In this document: one piece after another, positions 1 to 9,008 of the stretch | Layout of the letters: every line of letters starts with the position of its first letter | Numbering within the stretch: position 1 is the stretch's first letter | Assembly (NCBI GenBank): GCA_016786615.1 | Contig: JAEUVX010000009.1 | Coordinates: 186,001-250,000 of the forward strand | Source of the DNA: Flavipsychrobacter sp. | GTDB taxonomy: Bacteria; Bacteroidota; Bacteroidia; Chitinophagales; Chitinophagaceae | Length of the DNA stretch: 64,000 nt | Direction of reading: 5' to 3' | Translations under genes and position numbers: made by a program | Notes under the pieces: model-generated | The model's input: the letters and a program-made list of their open reading frames with translations, nothing else | The model's database searches: none | What the model was told of the DNA's origin: nothing

Positions 1-37
1 TGAAGCATGATTGGAATATACTCTCAAGAGCGTTGAT

Positions 38-1156
38 GTGAGGATTCTAGTTATATCACATACGGAACACTATACGGATGCCAATGGCACAACTGTGGGA
101 TGGGGCCCAACTGTAAAAGAGCTTGATGCTTTAGCAGATGCATTTGGGGAAGTAGTACATATAGCATGCTTGCACAACAGTACTGCCCCGGCAAGTGCTA
201 TCCCATACAACGGTAATGTTAGGTTTGTGCCGATAAAACCATTTGGTGGGAAAGGGATACTCAATAAATTATCAATTTTGATATCGGCGTTTACCAACAT
301 GCGTATCATTCGTAGAGAGATGATGAATGCCGATGTATTTCAATTCAGGGCACCAACATCAATCGGGTTATATCTTATTCCGTATTTGTCTTTTTTTTCT
401 TCTAAGAAAGGCTGGTACAAATATGCGGGCAACTGGGTACAAAAAAATGGACCAATATCTTACAGGCTGCAAAAATGGATGCTGCTCAGTCTGCAAAACA
501 GAAATATTACAATCAATGGTAGTTGGGATAACCAACCATTGAAATGTATTTCATTTGAAAATCCCTGTATTACAAATGAAGAACGGATTGAGGGTTTAAA
601 TACAACGCAACAGAGGATGTTTACAAAACCAGCCAGGCTATGTTTTGTTGGCAGATTGGATGCAGAAAAAGGGATTGATGATATACTACAGGCAATAAAT
701 GACTACCCTGATAAAAATGCATTTAGTGGATTGGATATCGTTGGTGATGGTGCTGAGATGGAGGAATTGAAGTTTAAAACAAAAGATATCTGCATACCCA
801 TTACTTTTCATGGATCACTAAGTAGAGAAAAGATTATTTCTATTTATAAGAATGCGGATTTCATATTGCTGCCAAGTAAGTCTGAAGGATTTCCTAAGGT
901 AATAGCGGAAGCTGCAAATTATGGCTGCATACCAATTGTTTCTGATGTTTCGGCAATAGGACAGTATGTTAACACTACAAATGGTTTTTTATGGAAGCCT
1001 TATGAAAGAACATTTTCAGATTTTTTCAGAGATACTCCTTTCAACAATAATAATGTGTTGAAAGGAGTATCTCTGAATGCATATTATATGGCTGCGGGTT
1101 TTACGTATGATGCATACATTCGTAAACTGCGTAAATATATTTTAGTTGAACAATAA
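38..1156 (+). CDS. GT4 family glycosyltransferase
   Basis: Cytoplasmic retaining glycosyltransferase expected to add one sugar of a surface polysaccharide. The C-terminal GT-B domain is clear: CFVGRLDAEKGIDD, then SKSEGFPKVIAEA, the EX7E nucleotide-sugar motif. An in-frame stop lies at 8-10, so translation starts at TTG 11 or GTG 38. I prefer GTG 38 because the protein then opens directly with the first Rossmann strand (VRILVISHTEHY). It is the first gene of a densely packed plus-strand operon and overlaps the next gene by 11 nt. A perfect 21-bp inverted repeat (1025-1077) lies inside its 3' part. Substrate and linkage cannot be told from sequence. Confidence 0.88.
   Translation: MRILVISHTEHYTDANGTTVGWGPTVKELDALADAFGEVVHIACLHNSTAPASAIPYNGNVRFVPIKPFGGKGILNKLSILISAFTNMRIIRREMMNADVFQFRAPTSIGLYLIPYLSFFSSKKGWYKYAGNWVQKNGPISYRLQKWMLLSLQNRNITINGSWDNQPLKCISFENPCITNEERIEGLNTTQQRMFTKPARLCFVGRLDAEKGIDDILQAINDYPDKNAFSGLDIVGDGAEMEELKFKTKDICIPITFHGSLSREKIISIYKNADFILLPSKSEGFPKVIAEAANYGCIPIVSDVSAIGQYVNTTNGFLWKPYERTFSDFFRDTPFNNNNVLKGVSLNAYYMAAGFTYDAYIRKLRKYILVEQ
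1025..1077. repeat. Perfect 21-bp inverted repeat inside a coding sequence
   Basis: Arms 1025-1045 and 1057-1077 are exact reverse complements, separated by the 11-nt loop aataataatgt. The left arm reads ttcagagatactcctttcaac minus its last base in the 20-base part 1025-1044. It is read through in the glycosyltransferase frame and encodes the stretch around FRDTPFNNNNVLKGVSL. There is no T-tract on either strand, so it is not an ordinary terminator. Confidence 0.9.
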
Positions 1157-2522
1157 TTATGAGACATATTATGCAACTCACACCTCCTTTTTGCAGGTAC
1201 TGATATTATTGTTATTGGGTATTGTATCTGTAAACTACCCAATAGTTGTTTCTGCAGTATGGCTGTGTGTAATATTATATAGTGTTTATGGTTTGTTGGT
1301 AAACGATAGCAGGTGGTTGTGGTATGGGGTTGTAGCATCGCCCGGGTTGGAAGTATGGGGACGTATGAGCAGGGCACCATTGCTGCCGCATGAAATGGGT
1401 AAGTATTATTTAGTGCTGGTTTTAGTTCTATTATTAATACAACATACCAAACGATACTCTGCAAGACCATTGCATTATATGGGAGGAGTACTGATGCTGG
1501 TATTACTGCCAAGCATCATCGTTGGACTTGGTAATTTTGAATTGGAGGCATGGGTTCTGAACGTGTTTGGTATTATTGAACTTGCATTGTTATTAATATT
1601 TGTGTCTCGCGAAAGATGGGATATTAATAAATTCTGCAGAGTTATACAGTTTGGCTTGATGCCTGTTATTCCTGTCCTGGTGTATTTGATTATTAAAACA
1701 CCGGATTTCGATAAAATAAACTTTGCCCTAAGCTCAAACTTTAAAACATCAGGAGGTTTTGGTAGCAACCAGGTATCAACAGTGTTGGGTATGGGGATGT
1801 TATTTACTATGCTTTTACTGATATTGAAAAGGCCATTTTTCAGTATCAGATGGGTAAACTATATTTTGCTTATAGTTTTGTTATTCCGGGGGTTTCTGAC
1901 TTTTTCAAGGGGTGGCATGATAGCCGCCATTATCGGTGTAATCATTACTTTCCTACCGGTAGCCCTGTCAAGCTTGAAAGCTTTCTTCAGGTTTACTTTT
2001 ATACTGATACTGTTCAGCGGATTGAGCGCGATAATATTTTTAAAGGTTAACGACCTCACAAACAACCAACTTATGCTTCGCTATAAGGGCGAAACAATAG
2101 GTACGCTCACAGGAACCAAGAAACGTTCTTTGAATACAATAACATCCGGCAGGGTAGATATTGCCGAAACAGATTGGAAAATGTTTAAAGATAATGTTGT
2201 GTTTGGTGCAGGTCCTGGAATGTCGAAAGAACTACGGACGCAATATGGTTTCAAAGCTATTGCGTCGCATACAGAATACACCCGCCTGCTTAGCGAGCAC
2301 GGACTTGGAGGTATTGCAGCTATTATTATCCTGATCTTGTTCCCGGTATGGTGGGTCAATCAGCAAAGAAGGCTATTATGGAGAGCAGTCTCGTCAGCCT
2401 TATTCGTATTTGCCCTGTTAACTGCAGCTCATTCTGCGATGAGAACAAATACTACGATAGTATGCTATCTGCTTGCTGCTATGCCTGTCGTATATGTATA
2501 TAGAAAAACTAAGCTTGAATAA
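1146..2522 (+). CDS. O-antigen ligase/polymerase-like membrane protein (Wzy/WaaL type)
   Basis: Polytopic inner-membrane protein of 458 residues with about eleven hydrophobic segments. It has the family hallmarks: LTFSRGGMIAA in a mid membrane segment, and a large periplasmic loop with SGRVDIAETDWKMF, GAGPGMSKE and SHTEYTRLLSEHGLGG. Proteins of this fold either polymerise lipid-linked repeat units or ligate glycans to an acceptor; the sequence does not decide which, but its place in a polysaccharide operon favours the Wzy role. Start is TTG 1146, inside the end of the preceding gene, so the two are translationally coupled. No flippase (Wzx) is in the window. Confidence 0.85.
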   Translation: MNNNYETYYATHTSFLQVLILLLLGIVSVNYPIVVSAVWLCVILYSVYGLLVNDSRWLWYGVVASPGLEVWGRMSRAPLLPHEMGKYYLVLVLVLLLIQHTKRYSARPLHYMGGVLMLVLLPSIIVGLGNFELEAWVLNVFGIIELALLLIFVSRERWDINKFCRVIQFGLMPVIPVLVYLIIKTPDFDKINFALSSNFKTSGGFGSNQVSTVLGMGMLFTMLLLILKRPFFSIRWVNYILLIVLLFRGFLTFSRGGMIAAIIGVIITFLPVALSSLKAFFRFTFILILFSGLSAIIFLKVNDLTNNQLMLRYKGETIGTLTGTKKRSLNTITSGRVDIAETDWKMFKDNVVFGAGPGMSKELRTQYGFKAIASHTEYTRLLSEHGLGGIAAIIILILFPVWWVNQQRRLLWRAVSSALFVFALLTAAHSAMRTNTTIVCYLLAAMPVVYVYRKTKLE

Positions 2523-3543
2523 TAAAGTTATCATAGTAGGCTTATTCAGCAATCCTAAAACAGCTCCTGTAACACAGGCATCTGTATTGGCCTCGTTGTT
2601 ATCGAAAAATGGATATACAGTCATAACTACTTCCGGCTTCATCAACAAATGGCTAAGGTTAGTAGATATAATCCGGAGTATGTTGTTGAATGCTGGCAGA
2701 TATAATGTAGCTATTGTTCAGTTCTATTCAGGGAATAGCTTTATATGGCAATATATTGCTGCATTTATCACAAAATTATTGGGTAAAGACTTAGTGTTTA
2801 CGGTGCATGGTGGCGGAGTGCCTGAAAAGCTAAAATCGAAAAGCAGCAGCAGATACTTACAATTACTGAAAAAAGCAGATTTAATAACGGTGCCGTCGAA
2901 GTATTTGCAAAATGAGTTGACAGAGTTTGGACTGAAGACAATATTGATAGAAAATATTATTGATTTAAAGCAGTACCCATTTCAGGACAAGAAAGCAGTA
3001 GGCCCCAGATTATTATGGATGCGTGCATTTAGTGATATATATAATCCGCTGATGGCGGTAAGGGTTGTAAATGCACTCAGAAATAAATATCCGGAAGTAA
3101 AGATGATAATGGGTGGCCCGGATTTAGGGATGCTATCTGCTACCAAACAACTGATACATGAATTAACATTAGGGAATAATATTGAATTGATAGGCTTTAT
3201 GGACATGGAGATGAAGCAACAATATGCTTCGGTCTGCGATATTTATATTTCAACCAACAAGATTGATAATGCTCCTGTAACATTTCTTGAAATGTGGGCA
3301 ATGGGATTACCGGTAGTGAGTACAAATGTTGGTGGCGTACCATATTTAGTTGAAAATAAACAAACCGGTATTATAGTGAATGATGATGACTATAACCAAA
3401 TGGCTGAAGCTATTCAGTCATTAATAGAAAATAAAGAGAATACTTTAACTATCATAAAAAATGCAAAAATTAAAGTAGCGTTATATGATGAAGCTCCTGT
3501 GCTGCAAAAATGGGCTGCTGTGTTGAATACTATTTCTATCTGA
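2494..3543 (+). CDS. GT4 family glycosyltransferase
   Basis: Second GT-B glycosyltransferase of the polysaccharide operon. The N-terminal half contains FTVHGGGVPEKL; the C-terminal half contains LIGFMDMEMKQQY, and NAPVTFLEMWAMGLPVVST in the donor-binding site, where the first Glu of the usual EX7E is replaced by Asn. An in-frame TTG exists at 2473, but ATG 2494 gives a more natural N-terminus; it still overlaps the Wzy gene by 29 nt. The stop overlaps the next start as TGATG. Acceptor and donor are unknown. Confidence 0.87.
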   Translation: MYIEKLSLNNKVIIVGLFSNPKTAPVTQASVLASLLSKNGYTVITTSGFINKWLRLVDIIRSMLLNAGRYNVAIVQFYSGNSFIWQYIAAFITKLLGKDLVFTVHGGGVPEKLKSKSSSRYLQLLKKADLITVPSKYLQNELTEFGLKTILIENIIDLKQYPFQDKKAVGPRLLWMRAFSDIYNPLMAVRVVNALRNKYPEVKMIMGGPDLGMLSATKQLIHELTLGNNIELIGFMDMEMKQQYASVCDIYISTNKIDNAPVTFLEMWAMGLPVVSTNVGGVPYLVENKQTGIIVNDDDYNQMAEAIQSLIENKENTLTIIKNAKIKVALYDEAPVLQKWAAVLNTISI

Positions 3544-4940
3544 TGTCGTTCTTCGATAATATATATCGCCATTCGCCTGTATGGTTGCAGAATATACTTG
3601 TAAGTATATATGGTTTGCAATGGAACAGGAGGAGATTTGGCGGGGTGTTTGAAAAAGAAATCAATAACTACAGGAATCGGGAAAAATACGCGCTGCATCA
3701 GTGGAAGCATTATAGTAATGAGCAATTGATTAAGATATTGCTTCATGCTTTTAATCATGTAGCATATTATAATGCACAATGGAGCTCATTGGGTTGGGAT
3801 GAAGAAACGCTGAAATCAGTAACAATCGATACCATTCACCTGCTGCCATTTCTTGAAAAAGAAACTTTACGAAAATATGGTACAACAACATTATTGTCTG
3901 ATATAAGGGAACAAAATGGAACGTTTTTTCATTCGAGTGGAACAACCGGTACGCCAACCTCAATACTTTTTTCAGAAGCTATGCATCAAAGATGGAGTGC
4001 GGCTTATGAAGTGAGGGTAAGAAATTGGGCAGGTGTTGACAGGAGTATGAGCAGGGCTATGATTGGAGGCAGACGTGTAGTGCCGGAAGCAAATGCGAAA
4101 CCGCCTTATTACAGATATAACAGCTTTGAAAAACAAGTCTATTTTTCTGCATACCATATATCACCAAGTACTGTAGTGGACTATGCAAAAGTATTGCGAA
4201 AGTATAAACCTGATTATATGGTAGGCTACGCTATGAGTAACTACTTTTTGGCAAGGTTTATAAAAGAACAAGGGTTAGCTGTGCCTAAAATGAAAGCTGT
4301 TATTACATCCAGCGAAAAACTAACACAAGAGATGCGGAATGTTTTTGAAGATGTATATCGATGTAAAACCTATGATGGTTGGAGTGGTGTTGAAGCATGT
4401 GGTCTTGTAAGTGAATGTGAAAAAGGAGGGCTGCATATAAGCCCTGATGTTGGGTTGATAGAAATACTCAATGAAAAGGGACAGCCGGCACAACCCGGTG
4501 ACATAGGTGAGGTTGTTTGCACAGGGTTTATAAATTATGATCAGCCATTAATCCGCTATAGAATAGGAGACTATATGCGATTGAGTGATAAGACATGTAC
4601 CTGTGGCAGGCAGATGCAGTTGATAGATGAAATAATAGGAAGAATAGAAGATGTAGTAATAGGAAAAGACGGAAGGGAGATAGTACGATTTCATGGTATT
4701 TTTTTAGGTATTGATAAAATAATAAAAGGACAGATTATACAGGAATCTTTAAATGCTATTATAATAAATTTAGAAACAGACACTCAATTATCTGAAAACG
4801 AAAAAGAAATATTAACCAAACGGATATATTCTCAACTTGGTGAAGTAAATGTTCAGATTTTTGAGATGAAAAAGATACCTTGCGGGCAAAATGGGAAATT
4901 CAGAGCGGTAATTTCTAAAGTAAAAAGGATAAACCTATAG
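3543..4940 (+). CDS. CapK/PaaK-like adenylate-forming enzyme
   Basis: Member of the phenylacetate-CoA ligase/CapK branch of the adenylate-forming (ANL) superfamily, 465 residues from ATG 3543. The ATP-phosphate loop is seen as SSGTTGTPTS, followed by YDGWSGVEACG, IGDYMR and a Cys cluster (TCTCGRQ) before the C-terminal domain, ending with the family-typical KIPCGQNGKFR. Such enzymes occur in capsule clusters and may activate an acid for transfer onto a sugar or an amine; the substrate here is unknown. ATG overlaps the upstream stop by one base and the downstream wecB starts immediately after this stop, so it is part of the operon. Confidence 0.85.
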   Translation: MSFFDNIYRHSPVWLQNILVSIYGLQWNRRRFGGVFEKEINNYRNREKYALHQWKHYSNEQLIKILLHAFNHVAYYNAQWSSLGWDEETLKSVTIDTIHLLPFLEKETLRKYGTTTLLSDIREQNGTFFHSSGTTGTPTSILFSEAMHQRWSAAYEVRVRNWAGVDRSMSRAMIGGRRVVPEANAKPPYYRYNSFEKQVYFSAYHISPSTVVDYAKVLRKYKPDYMVGYAMSNYFLARFIKEQGLAVPKMKAVITSSEKLTQEMRNVFEDVYRCKTYDGWSGVEACGLVSECEKGGLHISPDVGLIEILNEKGQPAQPGDIGEVVCTGFINYDQPLIRYRIGDYMRLSDKTCTCGRQMQLIDEIIGRIEDVVIGKDGREIVRFHGIFLGIDKIIKGQIIQESLNAIIINLETDTQLSENEKEILTKRIYSQLGEVNVQIFEMKKIPCGQNGKFRAVISKVKRINL

Positions 4941-6020
4941 ATGACCAAAGTATTAACTGTAATAGGCACTCGCCCCCAGTTTATAAAAGCAGCGGCGGTA
5001 TCAAGAGCCATTAATGAACATGGCGGAATAAAAGAAGTGTTGTTGCACACCGGGCAGCATTACGATGATGTAATGTCGGATATCTTTTTCCGAGAAATGG
5101 AAATACCTAAGCCTGACTATCATTTTAGCATTAATACCAGTACACATGCTACAATGACTGCGCAAATGCTGGAAGGTATAGAACAAGCAATCATAAAAGA
5201 AAAACCTGATACTATTTTGGTGTATGGTGATACTAACTCTACATTGGCAGGAGCTTTAGCAGCTTCAAAGCTACACATGCCTGTTGCGCACGTAGAGGCA
5301 GGACTGCGTAGCTTTAATATGGACATGCCTGAAGAAGTAAACCGTATTTTAACGGATAGGGTTAGCGCACAGCTGTTTTGTCCCACAGAGGCTGCTATGC
5401 AAAACCTGAAAAATGAAGGATTGGCAACATCTGATAAAACTGTCGTGAATACAGGAGATGTGATGTATGATGCGGCATTGTATTATGCAAAACAGATTGC
5501 ACAACGTTCGACCATACTGCAGCAATTAAATTTAATACAAGATAGGTACTTGCTTGTTACGGTACATAGGGCAGAAAACACGGATGATAAAGACAGGCTC
5601 GGAAAAATTGTACATGCCATCAATACTTTATCAAAACAATACACTGTTGTATTGCCATTGCATCCACGTACTAAAAAAATGCTCGAACAATATCACCTGC
5701 AACTTAACTGTATGGTGATAGACCCTGTTGGGTATTTCGATATGCTGTCTTTATTGCAAAACTGTCATTTGGTGCTTACAGATAGTGGCGGCTTGCAAAA
5801 AGAAGCATACTTCTTTCATAAATACTGTATTACATTGCGCGACCAGACAGAGTGGGTAGAGCTAACCCTTTCCGGCTGCAGTACCATTACGGGTGCTGAT
5901 GAAACAAAAATATTGAATGCTGTTGCAGATATGTATGACAAACCTTTCAGGAATGGCAGCATATTTTATGGAGATGGCCATGCGGCTGCAATCATCACAA
6001 AACATCTGGCTTCTTTATAG
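4941..6020 (+). CDS. wecB: UDP-N-acetylglucosamine 2-epimerase (non-hydrolysing)
   Basis: Converts UDP-GlcNAc to UDP-ManNAc in the cytoplasm, the entry step to ManNAc and ManNAcA residues of surface glycans. Full length at 359 residues. Diagnostic motifs are TVIGTRPQFIKAA at the N-terminus, YGDTNSTLAGA, HVEAGLRSFNMDMPEEVNR (conserved acidic residues), VTVHRAENTD and LTDSGGLQKEAYF near the C-terminus. ATG follows the upstream stop with no gap. No UDP-ManNAc dehydrogenase is in the window, so the product may be used as ManNAc or be modified by the nearby Gfo/Idh enzyme and aminotransferase. Confidence 0.95.
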   Translation: MTKVLTVIGTRPQFIKAAAVSRAINEHGGIKEVLLHTGQHYDDVMSDIFFREMEIPKPDYHFSINTSTHATMTAQMLEGIEQAIIKEKPDTILVYGDTNSTLAGALAASKLHMPVAHVEAGLRSFNMDMPEEVNRILTDRVSAQLFCPTEAAMQNLKNEGLATSDKTVVNTGDVMYDAALYYAKQIAQRSTILQQLNLIQDRYLLVTVHRAENTDDKDRLGKIVHAINTLSKQYTVVLPLHPRTKKMLEQYHLQLNCMVIDPVGYFDMLSLLQNCHLVLTDSGGLQKEAYFFHKYCITLRDQTEWVELTLSGCSTITGADETKILNAVADMYDKPFRNGSIFYGDGHAAAIITKHLASL

Positions 6021-7243
6021 TGCCAAGCGTATTAATCCTTACACAATATTATCCGCCGGAAACAGGTGCTCCGCAAAACAGGCTTAGTAGTCTGGCAAAG
6101 CATCTGCAACTATTAGGTATGGAAGTAGCAGTATTAACTGCTATGCCCAATTATCCTGCTATGAAGATACAGGAAGGATACGATGGCAAGTGGTATGTAA
6201 AGGACGAGAAGGACAATGTCGTCATACACCGTTCATGGATATTTGTACGTAAGAGTAATAGTATTGTACTCAGATTGCTGAATTATTTCTCTTTTGTTTT
6301 CAGTTCAATGATTACAGGCTTGTTTAAAGTAAAGAAGTATGATATAGTAATTTGCGAATCTCCCCCGTTATTTTTAGGTATTACTGCGTTAGTATTTAAA
6401 TTATTCAGGAAGTCGAAGCTGGTATTTAATGTTTCAGATTTATGGCCGGAAAGCGCAGAGAAACTTGGGCTTGTAAAGAATAAGCTATTTTTAAAATTGG
6501 CGTATTGGCTGGAGGCTCTGTTATACAAACAAGCAGCGTTAGTTAGCGGCCAAACACAAGGTATAGTAAAAAGTATCAATCATAGGTTTCAGGATGTTAA
6601 GACATTCTGGTTGCCTAACGGTACTGATGCAGATCAATATAATGTTAATAATATAGTACATAATTGGCGGAGTGTAAACGGATATAATGCTGATGATTTT
6701 ATAGTATTATATGCAGGAATATTAGGTCATGCTCAGGCATTGGAAGTTATACTGAATGCCGCAACACTATTAAAAACGGAGGATAAGATAAAGTTTGTAT
6801 TGGTAGGAGATGGACCACAGAAAGAATTTTTACACCAGTTGAAGGAATCATTGCAATTGATTAATGTTTCTTTTTTCTCTAATCAACCGCAAAAGAGTAT
6901 GCCTGATGTTATATATGCTGCGGATACAGCTGTTGTACCTTTAAAAAACATACCACTGTTCAAAGGGGCAATCCCATCTAAAATATTTGAAAATCTGGCT
7001 TTCGGTAAACCAATATTATTAGGGGTTGATGGAGAAGCGAGAGATTTATTTATAGATGAAGGTAAATGCGGATTATATTTTACTCCCGAAAATGAGCAGG
7101 AGCTGGCAGCAAACATTGTGAAACTGAAAAATGACAAACTATTGCGTGAAGAACTGGGTAATAACGGAATTGTTTACGTGAACGATAAGTTTGACAGGAG
7201 AAAGATTGCCGTATCATTTTACAATCAATTATCTGCATTATAG
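6020..7243 (+). CDS. WbuB/WcaI-like GT4 glycosyltransferase
   Basis: GT-B glycosyltransferase of 407 residues resembling the WbuB family, which often adds amino sugars such as FucNAc or ManNAc. Family features are the N-terminal LTQYYPPETGAPQNRL, NVSDLWPESAEKLG, YAGILGHAQALE, FVLVGDGPQKE and GAIPSKIFENLAFGKPIL in the donor site. GTG 6020 overlaps the last base of the wecB stop (TAGTG), and the following gene begins directly after this stop. Being next to WecB it could use a ManNAc-derived donor; this is inference. Confidence 0.88.
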   Translation: MPSVLILTQYYPPETGAPQNRLSSLAKHLQLLGMEVAVLTAMPNYPAMKIQEGYDGKWYVKDEKDNVVIHRSWIFVRKSNSIVLRLLNYFSFVFSSMITGLFKVKKYDIVICESPPLFLGITALVFKLFRKSKLVFNVSDLWPESAEKLGLVKNKLFLKLAYWLEALLYKQAALVSGQTQGIVKSINHRFQDVKTFWLPNGTDADQYNVNNIVHNWRSVNGYNADDFIVLYAGILGHAQALEVILNAATLLKTEDKIKFVLVGDGPQKEFLHQLKESLQLINVSFFSNQPQKSMPDVIYAADTAVVPLKNIPLFKGAIPSKIFENLAFGKPILLGVDGEARDLFIDEGKCGLYFTPENEQELAANIVKLKNDKLLREELGNNGIVYVNDKFDRRKIAVSFYNQLSAL

Positions 7244-7945
7244 TTGAAAGCAGCACTGCTGAATGATATTATAGAATGGGATGTCAATAATTGGTCGCAA
7301 GCGCTGAAGATATGGCAACCTGCTATCGATAAATTGCCTCGAACAGCTAAGGTATTGGCTATTGGTGAGCGTAATGGTGGTTTAACATTATGGTTGGCAT
7401 TACAAGGGTTTACTGTATTGTGCACCGATAGAAACGGTGTGACTGAAAACGCGAAAATGCTACATGCCAAATACGGGGTAACGACTAATATTAGCTATGC
7501 AAATCTTGACATAGTTAACGATACCCCTTCGACCGCACAATATGATTTAATCATTATGAAATCTGTACTTGGTGGCCTGAAGGAACAGTATAATAAAGCT
7601 GAAAGCCGAACAAGAGTAGCCAGGCAAAAAGCAATAAATAATATATATACGATGCTACAGCCGGGAGGAGTATTGCTGACGGCTGATAATCTTCAAGGTA
7701 GTTACCTGTTAAAAACATTCAGAGAGCTGAAGGGCAAAAACAGGCAATGGTACTATTTCAACATGCAAGAGCTTAAAACATTATTTATACATTTTTCAAG
7801 AACGGATGTATATACTTTTGGCATAATTCCTACCCGATTTTCGAAGCCGTTACTCAATCGGCTTGCTTACGCTTTGAACAAAATCTTGAAGCGGTTTTTC
7901 CCCCAAGGCTCCAGTTACATATCTGTTACAATAGCATCTAAGTGA
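7244..7945 (+). CDS. Class I SAM-dependent methyltransferase
   Basis: 233-residue Rossmann-fold methyltransferase. Motif I is degenerate but recognisable as KVLAIGERNGGLTLWLALQG, with the acidic ribose-binding residue in LCTDRNG; LLTADNLQGS and a hydrophobic C-terminal strand follow. Start is TTG 7244 immediately after the upstream TAG; no nearby ATG would keep the SAM-binding strand with its helix. Within a polysaccharide operon it may O- or N-methylate a sugar or cap the chain. A 51-nt gap follows, the largest in the operon, and I see no terminator in it. Confidence 0.75.
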   Translation: MKAALLNDIIEWDVNNWSQALKIWQPAIDKLPRTAKVLAIGERNGGLTLWLALQGFTVLCTDRNGVTENAKMLHAKYGVTTNISYANLDIVNDTPSTAQYDLIIMKSVLGGLKEQYNKAESRTRVARQKAINNIYTMLQPGGVLLTADNLQGSYLLKTFRELKGKNRQWYYFNMQELKTLFIHFSRTDVYTFGIIPTRFSKPLLNRLAYALNKILKRFFPQGSSYISVTIASK

Positions 7946-7996
7946 TATTGTGATGCATAAGTGAAATAATTTTCTGATATTGCTGCCTTAATTCTT

Positions 7997-9007
7997 ATGC
8001 AGAAAATAAGGTTTGCGGTAATTGGTTACGGACACATCGGTAAACGCCATGCAGCTATGATACAGCAACATGGTGAATGCGAACTTGTTGCAGTTTGTGA
8101 TACTAACATTGCTGTTAAAGAAACGATACCGGAGAGTGTTAGTTATTTTGAAACAATTGATACTTACCTGCAATCCGGCATCAAAGCTGATGTAATAACC
8201 ATTGCAACACCAAATGGACTGCATGCTTCTCAGGCATTGAAAGCAATAAAGGCAGGGCATCATGTAGTGGTGGAAAAGCCAATGGGACTGCATAAAAAAG
8301 AGTGTGAAGAAGTAATACATACTGCACTTACGCAGGCAAAACAATTGTTTTGTGTTATGCAAAACAGGTACTCTCCACCATCAGAATGGCTGAAGGAGAT
8401 AGTTAGCAATGGTGTATTGGGTGATGTATATATGGTTCAGGTGAATTGTTACTGGAACCGAGACGAACGTTATTACAAAGCTGGGTCGTGGCATGGTACA
8501 AAAGAGTTGGACGGGGGGACATTATTTACTCAATTCAGCCATTTTATAGACTTGCTATATTGGGTATTTGGTGATATCGAGGATATTAAAGCTAACTTTT
8601 CAAGCTTCAATCATCAACACTTAACAACATTCGAAGACTCTGGTGTTGTAAATTTCAGGTTTGTAAAAGGTGGTATGGGAAGTATTAATTTTTCTACATC
8701 TGTTTGGGATAAAAACCTGGAAAGCAGTATGACTGTAATTGGCTCAAATGGCAGTATAAAGGTTGGGGGGCAGTATATGGACAAGGTGGAATATTGCCAT
8801 ATAAGAGACTACACTATGCCTGAACTGAAACCCACAAACCCGCCAAATGATTACGGACCATATAAAGGTAGTGCAGCCAATCATCATTATGTAATACAGA
8901 ATGTAGCTGATGTATTGAATGGCAGGGCATCCATTACTACCAATGCACTTGAAGGGCTTAAAGTGGTAGATATAATAGAAAGAATATACGATTGCAAAAA
9001 CAAATAA
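7997..9007 (+). CDS. Gfo/Idh/MocA family sugar oxidoreductase
   Basis: NAD(P)-dependent dehydrogenase of 336 residues. N-terminal Rossmann domain starts with RFAVIGYGHIGKRHAAMI; ATPNGLHASQALKA and HVVVEKPMG (the EKP catalytic-lysine motif) follow; GTLFTQFSHFIDLLYW carries the conserved His region of the C-terminal domain. Relatives such as WlbA and WbpB oxidise the C3 hydroxyl of UDP-GlcNAc- or ManNAc-type sugars so that a DegT aminotransferase can add an amine. Such an aminotransferase begins 2 nt downstream, which supports this role. The exact sugar is not known. Confidence 0.88.
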   Translation: MQKIRFAVIGYGHIGKRHAAMIQQHGECELVAVCDTNIAVKETIPESVSYFETIDTYLQSGIKADVITIATPNGLHASQALKAIKAGHHVVVEKPMGLHKKECEEVIHTALTQAKQLFCVMQNRYSPPSEWLKEIVSNGVLGDVYMVQVNCYWNRDERYYKAGSWHGTKELDGGTLFTQFSHFIDLLYWVFGDIEDIKANFSSFNHQHLTTFEDSGVVNFRFVKGGMGSINFSTSVWDKNLESSMTVIGSNGSIKVGGQYMDKVEYCHIRDYTMPELKPTNPPNDYGPYKGSAANHHYVIQNVADVLNGRASITTNALEGLKVVDIIERIYDCKNK

Positions 9008-9008
9008 A

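Noticed and set aside
1025-1077. Reading the 21-bp inverted repeat as an intrinsic terminator
   Set aside because: No T-tract follows on either strand and the frame continues through it to a normal stop.
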